DNA of 64,000 nt from a virus (IMGVR_UViG_3300035698_022738:1-64000), one strand, 5' to 3'. Shown: positions 1-9,730, counted from the first letter of the stretch. The notes: a model not told the origin generated them from the sequence alone. Program-made: numbers and translations.

Positions 1-3000
1 CCAGGCCAGCATGATCAGATTTCTCATGGGAATTGGGCGGATGGAAAAGGGGTTGTCAATTGGAGAGAACGAGTTGTACAGAACGACGGAAAAGCTGTTG
101 GACATCAAATCACGACCAAAGATGAGTTGGAGCAAGTTCTTAGAGGAACAAAAGGTCTTTGGGACCCAAACCCCAACAAGCTCCCTGTCTATATCAATCC
201 TCCAGGATCAATAGATGACTATCTTGAAAAGCTGACCGAGCAGCATAGCATAGAGGCTATAAACGAAAGGCGTTTATTTGTTTTTATGGTAGACAACAAG
301 ACTAGAGCTCTCGTCCTGCCAAGTGATATCACTTGGCAGGATTCCCACTGGGCACTTGCTGACTCTGTCTCAGGTCAGATACGGGGAGGACAGCCAGGGT
401 TCCTTTTAGGAGAGCGGGGAAATGTTTCAGATCAGGTGAATAACCTGTTGGATGGCTCAGTGCATGGGCGTGTTTATTTCAAAGAACCGTCTACGGAAGA
501 CTTTAATCTTAAGCTACAGATTGAAAGAATTGAGTTCAATATTGACTATGCTGGTGTTGTGAACACAAGAAACGAAAATTTTGCGTTCAATCTCGACTAT
601 GGGGATCCCTCTATCGGTGTTCAGTCGGGGGACGCTCGTGATAAGGCCTATGATAATATCTACGCTGCTATGGAGCAGCTCTCTAAGTTTGGGCTTGCCG
701 ATGATACTCAAGTTTTGATCCGTGATTGGTCGTTATCAGACGGTGTGCTCACAACTCTCAAACATCTTCCAGGTCAACACGATCAATTCTCTCATGAAAG
801 TTGGGCAAGGCAGGGAGTATTGTCAGGGTTTGAAGACTTTATTCAAGAGGATTACAGAGGACCCAGACCTGAGAGTTCGAGTAAATACGATGAGATGAGG
901 AATCATTATCTACTCCCTCCGGAGGCAGACAGTCCGATCATGGAAGTAAATGACCTGGCCGGAAGTGCCGCCGTTGAGGGGACAAAGAAATTTGTTCAAT
1001 ACCTATACGCTCCGGATGATCCAGATAAATGGGATGAGGACTACTGGTATGAACTCTCGTGGGATGCCGCACAAAAGATTGGAGAATCTTTTGATCCAGA
1101 GATTATAGAGGGTGAGTGGGGAGCTGACTTTTTCAGTGATGGGTACTTTACCGGAGACAAATTCAAAGACCGGGTGGATGATCTCATCAACGGCTGGAAT
1201 GAGCGCATGCCAACAAGTAATCTCACAGGTTTGTCTATGATGGAAGTAGCATCCGACCTTTTTGGTGTTGGTGAATCTGAATTCCAGAAAAATGAAAAGC
1301 CGATGTATGCCGGGGAAGAAGAGGGTAGTGAGAGGAGTGTCGCAGTTAGGGAGAGCCTGCCTCTGGGAGATGTGAGATATTCATTTCCGTTTGAAGAAGC
1401 TTGGAGAGATATGGAGATTCTGCCTCTCGGCTTTCCGACTGACTTCGAGTTTGCAGATGAGAGTAGAGCTGCAACCAGGTACATGCTTGGTAAGATGTAT
1501 GAGAATACTCAAACAGAGTTAGAGGCCGCAGGGGTAGAGAGTGTTATACTTTTCAGGGGGGTTCCGGCGCACAGGTTGGGAGATACTGAGACAGGGGCTG
1601 TCATTGAAATTGAGTCAAATACTCTGACAAGTTGGACAACTAACCCAGAGGTGGCTGCTCAGTTTGGAAGACGGATCGTAGCCGTAGTTCCAAGGGATCG
1701 TATTTTGTCTACCGCAAAAACAGGATTTGGAACATACCCACAGGCAGAGGTTGTGCTCATTGGCGGAATGGGGGGAGATCAAGCTCTTGTTTTGGATACA
1801 CCTGAAGCTGAGAGGATACAAGGTGGAATCTTTGGGGGTGCGTTCAAGCATCTCCCTGGTCAGCATGAACAGATTTCACATGGCAATTGGGCGGACGGCA
1901 GTTTAGAAGGCGATCCTATCCAGACCTCCGACATGTTTATTGTCGATGGCCGTGTGTGTGCATCTATCTTACGGGAGACTAGGGGCTACCATTCAGTTCA
2001 TCCCAATCAAATAGGAGTCTATATCAATCCAGAGAGCTCCCAGGATTATTTGGAAACTCTGAAAGCCCAGAATGGCGACTTGGAATACTACCCGAAGTTT
2101 GAAGTAAGAGTGCTCTATAACCCTAAGACAAGAGCTTTGATCTTGCCCTCCGATCCGATCTACCAAGACTCTCATCAAATGCTCGCTCAGGCCGTTGTGG
2201 GGCGTGATTTGGGGAGCATTGAATTTGATGAGTACGATTCGGGTGACTCCCTAGAAGCATCCTATGTGGGCAATGATTTACTGGACTCTTCGGTGCATTT
2301 GGTATTAGAGATTGACCCAGATGCGGGGTTTGTATTTACAGAGGTTGGAGCAAGTGTTCCCTTTGCCGGAGCAAGTGGAGAAAAGGCCTGGGATAACATC
2401 TATGATGCCTTTGATGCTCTGCACAAGTGGGGCCTGCCAGCGGAAACAAAGGTTGAAGTCTTTGGAGGGAGTTCCTTCAGAGATGTATTGAATACCACCC
2501 TCAAACATCTCCCAGGACAGCATGAACAGGAATCTCACGGAAACTGGGCGGATGGGCGGCCTTCCCTTCCGAGAGGTGCCATCACTGATATTGAGACAGT
2601 AGACAAAGTTTTGTCGAATGTGACAGGGCTCTGGAAGGCAAATGATGAGTCGGATGGGGTGTATATAAACACTCCCCTTGACCAGTATGTCGAAGTCCAG
2701 AAGGAGTTGAAATCATCTTTTGGGGAACCAATGGCATATTTGCCAGCTCTATTTGATCCAAAAACAAAGGCATTGATTTTTCCGAGAAGCCTCGTCTTTG
2801 ACACTCGACATGGAGGGATTGCAAAGAGTGTAACAGGCAATGATGGCGTCACAGAAAAGTACACGACAGATAACCCGCTATTCATTGATTTGATTGATAC
2901 TGAGCGGGAGCTTTTGGACAGGTGTGTACATTTGGAAGTTTTCCTTCGTCCTTCAGAGGATGGGAAAGTCTTGATTCCGGAGGTCACAGCTAATATAGAT

Positions 3001-4587
3001 TATGCCGGGTTCAAAAATGCCAGATACGACAACAAGAACAAAGCATACGACAATATCTACAAGGCTTTCGATAAGATGACCACTCTCGGGTTTCCTGAAG
3101 GCACGAAAGCCAGGATTACGGATAACTCGTTGACATACCCTGTCACGGAAGTTGACACGACCCTCAAACATCTACCAGGCCAGCATGAACAGGAATCTCA
3201 CGGCAATTGGGCTGATGGAATGGTGAAATACGAGAAGCGATTGGGATATGTTCAAGCTCCAAATCCAACCACAAACCCGTTAGATTATACAGACTCGGAG
3301 AAATATGCCCTCGATAAGTTGGGACGATCTTTGTCTACTCTGCACGACTTTTACGGAGAGTTTGATGATTTCCCCGAAGATATGAAAGAGGAATTATACT
3401 CCGTGATGCATGATGCTAGAGATGCTAAAAAGGAATGGCAAGTTGCCATCAAGAAGGAAATCAGCGTAGGAAACATTAAGCTCACAAAAGGGCAGTATAG
3501 TGGGAACTACGGAGATTTTACTGTCGAGGGCGGTCCTTGGAAAGAACCCGCTGACATATCAAGGAATGATCTTGACCTGAGAACTGGTCCAATTGTCCCT
3601 ATGTCAGAGTATCTGTGGCATGTGACAACAGCTGCCACCCAGCTAGAATCTGAGGGCTATATATTGAAGTCTCGGGATGATCTGGCTATGCAGCAAGGGA
3701 CAGGCCTTGGTGGGGGGGATGATACAACTATCAGTTTTTCCGATGACGAAGCGGTAGCAGAGGGTGTATACCGGGCCATGATTGAAGGCAGGGCTGTAGC
3801 CAGGGGTGACATCTCATTTCGTGATATGTTTGATGCCGCAGCTGAGGGTATCGAGGCAGATGAGCCGTGGGCTGGCAGATGGCTTGCATCAGTCACAGGC
3901 AGAACGAAATATGTAGATGAGACTCTTGCACCTGGGGATGCTATGCCACATGAGTTCGAGGCACTGGATGATGGGTATAACGCATTCGCTCTGGGGGTTA
4001 TGTCTCAGCCCATGACTGTTGAAGAAATCAACAGTTTTGACCCCCGTCTCGCAGATGATGGAACACGAGCAGAGGAGATCATACTAAGCCGCGCTGGGTT
4101 TGGTGGTATATTGGATGAGGTAGAACGAGCAAAAAGAAATTATGATGACTTCGAGTGGTCAGGGGTTGAACCTGACCTGTCATTTGAGCCAGTCGATTAT
4201 ACAGATGACGGAGAGCCTCGGTATAAGCACTTCTTGAGAAAAGTATCTCCAATGGAAAAACAAGATAAATACTTCAGTGCTTACACGACATGGCTGGGCC
4301 AGCGAGAAATTGCAAATGGTCCGATGAACCCTTTGTTCTGGAGCACTGATGTACAGTTTCTGGCAAACGCAGATAGGAGCGATATCCAGATACTCCACTA
4401 TCGGTCAAAGCCTGAATCTGTTGGACAGAGAATGGGGTCTCTCGCAGAATGGAGAACGTGGAACGGGGAGGCAGTTGTGTTTGACTCTCCGGCCAGGCAG
4501 TCAATGAATTATGTGGAAGATCAACTTGTCAAAACAAAGTTTGGTGAGAAGGTGATAGAGTCGCTCTACTTAGAGGTATACGACTGA
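1..4587 (+). CDS. Large modular protein with KHLPGQH motifs and ADP-ribosyltransferase-like module (5' truncated)
   Basis: The reading frame is open from base 1, so the gene begins before the window; 1528 codons are visible. Five copies of the motif KHLPGQH(E/D)Q..SHG.WA punctuate it (bases 1-, 760-, 1846-, 2503-, 3166-). Three ~200-residue copies of an unknown module each end just before a motif and share a KAYDNIY.AFD..... signature. Between motif copies 2 and 3 lies an ADP-ribosyltransferase-like domain: FRGV near codon 516, TSWTTN near 541 and QAEVVL near 581 match the R, S-T-S and (Q/E)-x-E motifs of the family. A LWHVT...TTISFS stretch near codon 1205 may be a second, divergent ART-like fold. 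By position it is probably a head or virion-associated protein; delivery into the host is inference. The stop overlaps the start of the next gene (TGATG). Confidence 0.8.
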   Translation, partial: PGQHDQISHGNWADGKGVVNWRERVVQNDGKAVGHQITTKDELEQVLRGTKGLWDPNPNKLPVYINPPGSIDDYLEKLTEQHSIEAINERRLFVFMVDNKTRALVLPSDITWQDSHWALADSVSGQIRGGQPGFLLGERGNVSDQVNNLLDGSVHGRVYFKEPSTEDFNLKLQIERIEFNIDYAGVVNTRNENFAFNLDYGDPSIGVQSGDARDKAYDNIYAAMEQLSKFGLADDTQVLIRDWSLSDGVLTTLKHLPGQHDQFSHESWARQGVLSGFEDFIQEDYRGPRPESSSKYDEMRNHYLLPPEADSPIMEVNDLAGSAAVEGTKKFVQYLYAPDDPDKWDEDYWYELSWDAAQKIGESFDPEIIEGEWGADFFSDGYFTGDKFKDRVDDLINGWNERMPTSNLTGLSMMEVASDLFGVGESEFQKNEKPMYAGEEEGSERSVAVRESLPLGDVRYSFPFEEAWRDMEILPLGFPTDFEFADESRAATRYMLGKMYENTQTELEAAGVESVILFRGVPAHRLGDTETGAVIEIESNTLTSWTTNPEVAAQFGRRIVAVVPRDRILSTAKTGFGTYPQAEVVLIGGMGGDQALVLDTPEAERIQGGIFGGAFKHLPGQHEQISHGNWADGSLEGDPIQTSDMFIVDGRVCASILRETRGYHSVHPNQIGVYINPESSQDYLETLKAQNGDLEYYPKFEVRVLYNPKTRALILPSDPIYQDSHQMLAQAVVGRDLGSIEFDEYDSGDSLEASYVGNDLLDSSVHLVLEIDPDAGFVFTEVGASVPFAGASGEKAWDNIYDAFDALHKWGLPAETKVEVFGGSSFRDVLNTTLKHLPGQHEQESHGNWADGRPSLPRGAITDIETVDKVLSNVTGLWKANDESDGVYINTPLDQYVEVQKELKSSFGEPMAYLPALFDPKTKALIFPRSLVFDTRHGGIAKSVTGNDGVTEKYTTDNPLFIDLIDTERELLDRCVHLEVFLRPSEDGKVLIPEVTANIDYAGFKNARYDNKNKAYDNIYKAFDKMTTLGFPEGTKARITDNSLTYPVTEVDTTLKHLPGQHEQESHGNWADGMVKYEKRLGYVQAPNPTTNPLDYTDSEKYALDKLGRSLSTLHDFYGEFDDFPEDMKEELYSVMHDARDAKKEWQVAIKKEISVGNIKLTKGQYSGNYGDFTVEGGPWKEPADISRNDLDLRTGPIVPMSEYLWHVTTAATQLESEGYILKSRDDLAMQQGTGLGGGDDTTISFSDDEAVAEGVYRAMIEGRAVARGDISFRDMFDAAAEGIEADEPWAGRWLASVTGRTKYVDETLAPGDAMPHEFEALDDGYNAFALGVMSQPMTVEEINSFDPRLADDGTRAEEIILSRAGFGGILDEVERAKRNYDDFEWSGVEPDLSFEPVDYTDDGEPRYKHFLRKVSPMEKQDKYFSAYTTWLGQREIANGPMNPLFWSTDVQFLANADRSDIQILHYRSKPESVGQRMGSLAEWRTWNGEAVVFDSPARQSMNYVEDQLVKTKFGEKVIESLYLEVYD

Positions 4588-6872
4588 TGAGATATAGAAC
4601 TGGAATTATGCGAAGAATGGTATCAGGTGGGGAGCCGTCGCCGGAAGATGATTTGAGAGATGTTGAGTTGGTTCCCGAGAGTTGGGAAGAGGAGACAGAA
4701 CTGAAACATCTCCCTGGTCAACATGACCAAATCTCTCATGGAAGTTGGGCTCAAGGTAGTGCAGAGGAGCCCGTGAGTCGAACACCTATCACAACAGTTG
4801 AACAAAGAAGGGAGCTCTTGGCTCAAAAGGATTTGTATGTCGAAGGCAATTTTCAGGATGGGCTGATGGGATATGCTCTGAATCCATCTAGTTTTGAGGA
4901 TGTCGTTCAATTTTGGAAAGGGGGCAATGTGGCCCCCAAAAGAGTTCCTGTCCTATATCATCCCAAAACCCACACACTTGTTTTTCCAGATGAGCCAACA
5001 GGACATCATAGAGAAGTCTACCTGGGTTTGTTCAATGTTCCCTTTGTTTATCCCAGTGTTCCATCAGAAGGAGTGCGTGAAGCTCAAACCTACGCAGAGG
5101 GGTTTTCTGATTCTTCAGTCCATCTCTACTTGAATCTTGACAAAGAATACAACATTGTACGGGTGGATGCTGATATAACATTTGCCGGAGAGGGATTTGG
5201 CGGATACGGTATGGGAGAGGACGAAAAAACAAAGGAGAGAGCCTACAAGAAAATTTACGAGTCTTTCGATAAACTGAAGGAAATAGGAATCTCTCCAGAG
5301 ACATCTGCAACTATCTCAGACTACACACTCTCCGGAAATGAACTCTCGACAACTCTCAAGCATCTCCCTGGTAGGCATGAGCAAGAATCTCATGGAAATT
5401 GGGCTAAAGGCAGTTCAACAAGTCTGCAAGAAAAATATACATCCAAAAGAATGTCGTTGATCGAAATTGTTGGAAAGTTGGAGCCCGAGGTTGTTGTCAG
5501 GGTAGCATCCAACCAGATTCCAGAGGGCTTTGGAACATACTATAATTATGAGGGAGAATCTGATTTTTGGTCCCCCCCAAAAGATATTTTGTTTGATGTT
5601 GTTGCCCAGTTCAAAAATCCAATCTTAACTGAGATGTCTGAAAATCTCATTGAACCTGAAAGTCTCGTCGAGGATGCCAGGGCGGCTATGCAAGAGTTGG
5701 GCGGCGGCGGAGAGGATGGATTGGATAACGCTCTTGCTCAGGGATTTCGAGTTGTAACTGTACGAAGGTCCACTAATATAGGTGGATGGACAAGGAGAGA
5801 TGACGAGCTATATATCGTCAAAACAGAACCGTCCAAGTGGTTGGAAGTGCGAGAGAGCCAGGGAACATCTCCAAAAATTGAATCTTCTCAAGGGCAAATT
5901 CCAGAAAACATTAAGTCCATGAGACTTCGAGACATTGATAGAGAAAATGGACAAATGAATCGGTACATATCGGGCGAGCAAGACATCGACGACCCCCTTG
6001 CGCTGAAAGTTGATTCTATCCTGGCTGGGGATAGCAAGGACAAGATAGCTACTAATCTATCAAAGGCAGCTCGTATTTCGTATGATGATGCAAACAGTCT
6101 CATTAAAGGATGGGCACAAACATCAAATGATGGTGATGGGCTGGCTTTGGGAGTCCAGCAAGCGGTGTCCGAAGAGTTTGGAATTCCCATGCAAGATTGG
6201 CAAAAGGAACATATGGCTCGTGTTCAGAGTAGTAGGGAAGAGCATTTTCCTGGGATGATCTATGAGACGGATGCCTATCCTTTTGAGCTAGGTTATCATA
6301 AGGTTCTGTCTGCCGAAACTCTTTTGGATAAGGAATGGAGTGAGTTCGGCAAAGAAAAAACAAAAACCATGCTGCGCGTCATGTATGATCAGACACAGAC
6401 AGAGTTGGAAGCAGCCGGGATTGAATATGTCACAGTGTTTAGGGGCGTTGGGTCCTCTATTCCGGAAACTTTCGAGGATTCTCCGTGGAAGAGTATGGAC
6501 AATCTGTCAATGAACCCGATTTCGAGTTGGTCAACATCTCCTTTAGTTGCCTCAGGATTTGGGAATACTGTGCTCGCGATGCGGGTTCCCAGAGAGCGTA
6601 TTTTATCGACTCCCCAGACGGGTTTTGGCTGTACAAATGAATTTGAGGTTGTCCTTCTCGGAGACCCCAAAGGTCAAGATACTGCTATAATTTTCCCAGA
6701 ATATTTAACTCAGTCATATCCACATGGATCACCCGTCAAAGTCTATGACCCAGATGACAATATCATCAAAGTGGTTGATGACGGAGAAGTGATCTATGTT
6801 GAAGATATGACGAATGAAGAAAAGATGGAATACGGGGTGTGGATAGAGGGAATGGGTTGGACAGTCACATAG
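4587..6872 (+). CDS. Modular KHLPGQH-motif protein with C-terminal ADP-ribosyltransferase-like domain
   Basis: This 761-residue protein is a shorter relative of the upstream gene. It carries a KHLPGQH motif near residue 40 (base 4704), one copy of the repeated unknown module, a second motif (LPGRH variant, base 5358), a middle region I do not recognise, and a C-terminal ADP-ribosyltransferase-like domain. The last has FRGV near residue 617, SSWSTS near 647 and an E-x-E (EFEVVL) near 685, a better match to the R-S-E catalytic signature than the upstream copy. The family moves ADP-ribose from NAD+ to a protein or nucleic acid; the target here is unknown. Its ATG overlaps the previous stop, indicating translational coupling. 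Confidence 0.8.
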   Translation: MRYRTGIMRRMVSGGEPSPEDDLRDVELVPESWEEETELKHLPGQHDQISHGSWAQGSAEEPVSRTPITTVEQRRELLAQKDLYVEGNFQDGLMGYALNPSSFEDVVQFWKGGNVAPKRVPVLYHPKTHTLVFPDEPTGHHREVYLGLFNVPFVYPSVPSEGVREAQTYAEGFSDSSVHLYLNLDKEYNIVRVDADITFAGEGFGGYGMGEDEKTKERAYKKIYESFDKLKEIGISPETSATISDYTLSGNELSTTLKHLPGRHEQESHGNWAKGSSTSLQEKYTSKRMSLIEIVGKLEPEVVVRVASNQIPEGFGTYYNYEGESDFWSPPKDILFDVVAQFKNPILTEMSENLIEPESLVEDARAAMQELGGGGEDGLDNALAQGFRVVTVRRSTNIGGWTRRDDELYIVKTEPSKWLEVRESQGTSPKIESSQGQIPENIKSMRLRDIDRENGQMNRYISGEQDIDDPLALKVDSILAGDSKDKIATNLSKAARISYDDANSLIKGWAQTSNDGDGLALGVQQAVSEEFGIPMQDWQKEHMARVQSSREEHFPGMIYETDAYPFELGYHKVLSAETLLDKEWSEFGKEKTKTMLRVMYDQTQTELEAAGIEYVTVFRGVGSSIPETFEDSPWKSMDNLSMNPISSWSTSPLVASGFGNTVLAMRVPRERILSTPQTGFGCTNEFEVVLLGDPKGQDTAIIFPEYLTQSYPHGSPVKVYDPDDNIIKVVDDGEVIYVEDMTNEEKMEYGVWIEGMGWTVT

Positions 6873-6878
6873 TTCTTA

Positions 6879-6913
6879 TTGCTCAAAAATGGGCCTTTGA
6901 ACGTTATTTGTAG
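6879..6913 (+). promoter_or_regulatory. Candidate phage promoter, TTGCTC / CGTTATTTGTAG
   Basis: TTGCTCAAAAATGG at 6879 followed by CGTTATTTGTAGTAGGAG at 6902 is almost repeated at 58572-58610, in each case just before a start codon. The CGTTwTATATAG-like box also occurs at 42641, 44206 and 48062. It is called by this similarity only; the -10 match to the bacterial consensus is poor. Confidence 0.4.
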
Positions 6914-6925
6914 TAGGAGAATTGT

Positions 6926-7198
6926 ATGAATGTTGATGATCTGCACTATTTGGTGCAAGGCTATCCTGGAAATAAGTGTTTGACTCATATCGTTACGAAA
7001 GATGGAAAGGCAATCTGTGGCCTTGGTGAGATTCCTGGGGTTGCTATGAAATTTTCGATTGATTGGGAGACTGCAATCTATACGAAGTTGTGTACAAAGT
7101 GCGCTGATCTGGTAGATATACATGAGTTGAACACTTCCCTCACATGTCGATATGAGTCATATCTGAAAGATTTTGGCATTGAACCCGCAGAGGGCTGA
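6926..7198 (+). CDS. Small unknown protein with CxxC and scattered cysteines
   Basis: This 90-residue protein begins at an ATG preceded by GTAGTAGGAGAATTGT, a good ribosome site. It has cysteines at NKCLTH, AICGLG, a CTKC pair and LTCRY, which could form a small zinc-binding fold. I do not recognise the family. It sits alone between the modular virion-type genes, downstream of a leader resembling the one upstream of base 58620. Confidence 0.7.
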   Translation: MNVDDLHYLVQGYPGNKCLTHIVTKDGKAICGLGEIPGVAMKFSIDWETAIYTKLCTKCADLVDIHELNTSLTCRYESYLKDFGIEPAEG

Positions 7199-7299
7199 CA
7201 GAGCCGTTTTAAGACGGTTTTGGTATGGAGATACACAAATAGAGCATAAAACGCAACAGGGGCCGTTCTGGGGCCTTACAGAGGACGTGGGAGGAAACG

Positions 7300-7590
7300 A
7301 TGGCAGACAAAAAGAAGAAAACTGGTGGTGTGATCTTGGATCGCTCGTTGCATATCAATCCCTACACTGAAGAGGGGAAAAAGGCGCATGACCAGATCAT
7401 GCGTGAGACGCTTGAGGCCCTCGGGGCAGAAGTGCCAGAGGATTTGAAAAAGCGCACGGATGCGGCAGGGCATATCGATATTGATGCCATGATCGAAAAA
7501 GAGCGCAAGGAAAGAGAAGGGGAGTCAAAGGTAGATGTTGGTGATCTGGCAGAGGCTGTGAAAGAACTTGAAGAATCTTTGGAGGAATAA
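7300..7590 (+). CDS. Small highly charged protein, unknown function
   Basis: This 96-residue, lysine- and glutamate-rich protein is probably helical; its C-terminal half (EKERKEREGE...AEAVKELEESLEE) could form a coiled coil. The ATG follows GTGGGAGG, a strong ribosome site. The stop overlaps the start of the next gene (TAATG), so the two are likely translated together. It could be a scaffold-like or partner protein for the downstream JAMM-motif protein; that is inference from coupling only. Confidence 0.7.
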   Translation: MADKKKKTGGVILDRSLHINPYTEEGKKAHDQIMRETLEALGAEVPEDLKKRTDAAGHIDIDAMIEKERKEREGESKVDVGDLAEAVKELEESLEE

Positions 7591-8453
7591 TGCGAGCCAG
7601 TAACTTGATTGCTGATCTACAAACTACCCTCAAGCATCTTCCAGGTCAGCATAACCAAGACGATCATGGAAGTTGGGCTCGTGGGCGTCAGTTGCCGTTA
7701 CCAGGGATGAACCCGCCTGGGTCTGAGTTCCCCAAAGTCTTCACAACTCACGGCAGTCAAACAGCAGATGCCGTGATGGTTAAGTGGGCAGAGGAAAAGG
7801 CTTTGCTTACTCATGAAGAGGGTCTGGCTATTGATGACTCCGGCAATGTGATATTTTCTGTTGTCGGAGAGAAGGATGTGATAAATCTCACAGATGACCA
7901 AGCATCTCAGATGCGTGATGCAATCTTCATTCATAACCATCCTGGAGCTGCCTTGACGTTTTCTGGGGAGGATTTGCTTACCTTTTCGCAACAAGAGGTA
8001 TTGGAGGGGCATGTGATTGGAGTAGATCACAATGGTCAATACAATCATTACAGTGTCAGTGCTCCGGAAGGAGACCCTGATAATTGGCCTGCTACTCCAT
8101 ACATTGCGGCTGCTTTGGATTCTGCTCACATCTCAGGGCTATACCTCTATGAGGTCATGACTGAGGACCTGGGCATTGATCAGTATGACGCCCAGGAACT
8201 TTGTGCGTCCTGGGAGAACGAGACGATTGGGAACTATTTTGACATGGACTACAAGGCTGAGGGAGTTAGGAGCAAAGAGAGCTTTGCCACAGAACATTGG
8301 GAGAGATTGAATGCCGCCTTCATTGAACGAGGCTATGGTCCTATTCCTCCGGCGGATGAATTTGCGATTCCCTTTGCATTTGACCCAGTTGACGCAGTTG
8401 ATCAGGCCAGGATGCAATCTATCTTATCTGGAGCATTCACACCATTCTTTTAA
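7590..8453 (+). CDS. KHLPGQH-motif protein with JAMM/MPN metallopeptidase motif
   Basis: This 287-residue protein has the KHLPGQH motif right at its N terminus (residues 15-30), as expected of a leader or targeting segment. It then has a JAB/MPN-type core: H115-x-H117-x7-S125-x2-D128 (IHNHPGAALTFSGEDL), the exact zinc-ligand spacing of JAMM enzymes such as RadC-like and deubiquitinase-like proteins. The upstream catalytic glutamate is not certain; E76-E78 are candidates. JAMM domains cleave isopeptide or peptide bonds; in phages they also occur in tail assembly factors, but there is no tail context here. Its neighbours are other KHLPGQH proteins, suggesting a shared fate. Confidence 0.75.
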   Translation: MRASNLIADLQTTLKHLPGQHNQDDHGSWARGRQLPLPGMNPPGSEFPKVFTTHGSQTADAVMVKWAEEKALLTHEEGLAIDDSGNVIFSVVGEKDVINLTDDQASQMRDAIFIHNHPGAALTFSGEDLLTFSQQEVLEGHVIGVDHNGQYNHYSVSAPEGDPDNWPATPYIAAALDSAHISGLYLYEVMTEDLGIDQYDAQELCASWENETIGNYFDMDYKAEGVRSKESFATEHWERLNAAFIERGYGPIPPADEFAIPFAFDPVDAVDQARMQSILSGAFTPFF

Positions 8454-8469
8454 TTAAACGGAGGTATAA

Positions 8470-9429
8470 ATGTCATCAATAACGATGATCCCAAGAAGGG
8501 AGAACTTCCCCCAGCAGGGAGGGGTTCGAGAGCATTTGATTCAGTTGACCAAGTGTATTGAGAGTTCAAACAAGTTCAACATTGTTCCATTTGGAGGGAG
8601 CCTCACTCATGTTGAGTCTTCATACAACTCTAAAGACAATATCAGACCGGACATCTATGTTTGTCACGGCGGATTTGAGCCGGAGCCCATTCAGGCTGTC
8701 TTGCGGAATCTAAGAGATGCCAAATTGATAGTGAGTGTTGCCAGGTGGATGGTTCCTGCTTACATGAGTGCAGTAACATACAAAACGGTAGTCATACCGA
8801 ATGGTATTGATCTCGATGATTTCAAGTCAGAGTATTTGCAGAGGGTCGAGACCAAGCCTGGGTATGTTTTGTATCCGAAGGCTGTCCCATATCATATGGA
8901 TGATGTATTTGATATCGCAGGGGCAATGCCAAAAACAAAGTTCCTGACAATCGCCAGGATCGAGAGGAACAAATATCCAAACAATATCCGGTGTATTGGT
9001 TTACAGAGTCATCGGTGGATGAAGAATTACATACGAGATGCTGCCTGCGTGCTACTGACCGGGCCTGAAGTCTGTCCAACGATTATGTTGGAGGCCTGGG
9101 CAGTTGGAACTCCGGTAGTGTTTCACAACTATGATCGAGGAGCCTGGGAGCTGACAACATGGGGACATAGCCATCCGATTTGTGTAGGAGCTATTCCCTA
9201 TAGGACCTTGCCAGAGGCAGTTCGTGCAGTTGAAGTTTGCAGGGACAACAAAGCCTATTATGGGGAAGCCGGTAAGCAAATGGTTGCCGATCATTTTCAG
9301 TGGAACAAACTTTTCAAACGATATGAAGGTGCATATGACGCACTCACGTATGGGGATATTGCCGTGCAAGATTTTATCAAAGCCGCGCAAAAGTGGTACA
9401 CCACGCGACCCTCGCCGTTGCCTGATTAA
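8470..9429 (+). CDS. GT-B fold glycosyltransferase (family 1/4 type)
   Basis: This 319-residue protein is preceded by a strong ribosome site (ACGGAGGTATAA). The C-terminal half carries the retaining GT-B signature GPEVCPTIMLEAWAVGTPVV, in which the two glutamates of the E-x7-E motif bind the nucleotide-sugar donor. A typical VIPNGIDLDDF segment separates the two lobes. Such enzymes transfer a sugar from a nucleotide donor to a protein, lipid or other glycan in the cytoplasm. It is the first gene of the sugar cassette that runs, with interruptions, to base 18999. Donor and acceptor cannot be read from sequence. Confidence 0.85.
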   Translation: MSSITMIPRRENFPQQGGVREHLIQLTKCIESSNKFNIVPFGGSLTHVESSYNSKDNIRPDIYVCHGGFEPEPIQAVLRNLRDAKLIVSVARWMVPAYMSAVTYKTVVIPNGIDLDDFKSEYLQRVETKPGYVLYPKAVPYHMDDVFDIAGAMPKTKFLTIARIERNKYPNNIRCIGLQSHRWMKNYIRDAACVLLTGPEVCPTIMLEAWAVGTPVVFHNYDRGAWELTTWGHSHPICVGAIPYRTLPEAVRAVEVCRDNKAYYGEAGKQMVADHFQWNKLFKRYEGAYDALTYGDIAVQDFIKAAQKWYTTRPSPLPD

Positions 9430-9730
9430 GAAAAAGGGGTATGGGCCAGACTGGATCAGACAGCGCAAGCTGGCTATGGAGCGTGATAATTACACCTGTC
9501 AGAAGTGTGGATACGTTGGAAAGAGGCGGAAGAGTAAGCCACGTAGATGGAGTGTGTCTGTGCATCATATCACAAAGATCAAAAACTTTGCCAACACCAA
9601 GACTGGAGAGGTTGACTACAAGACAGCCAACGACCTCTCCAATCTTGTTACTCTTTGTGATCGATGCCACAAAGCAGCTGACGGTCATACACCACTCAAG
9701 GGATTTTCTGGATTTCGAGGGAAGATATGA
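9350..9730 (+). CDS. HNH endonuclease
   Basis: The core is a classic HNH fold: CQKCG and CDRCH zinc-binding pairs around a VSVHHI...NDLSNLVTLC active-site stretch, in which the H-H, N and H residues are all present. About 126 residues from the ATG at 9350; the start is uncertain because the frame is open upstream inside the glycosyltransferase gene and the real site may lie near its stop. Phage HNH proteins are either homing nucleases or packaging partners of terminase. Its position inside a structural/sugar region, wedged between unrelated genes, favours a free-standing homing-type nuclease. Confidence 0.75.
   Translation: MGILPCKILSKPRKSGTPRDPRRCLIKKKGYGPDWIRQRKLAMERDNYTCQKCGYVGKRRKSKPRRWSVSVHHITKIKNFANTKTGEVDYKTANDLSNLVTLCDRCHKAADGHTPLKGFSGFRGKI

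Noticed and set aside
7200-7222. Terminator after the gene at 6926
   Set aside because: Stem of CCGT/ACGG is only four to five pairs with a TTTT tail; too weak to call.
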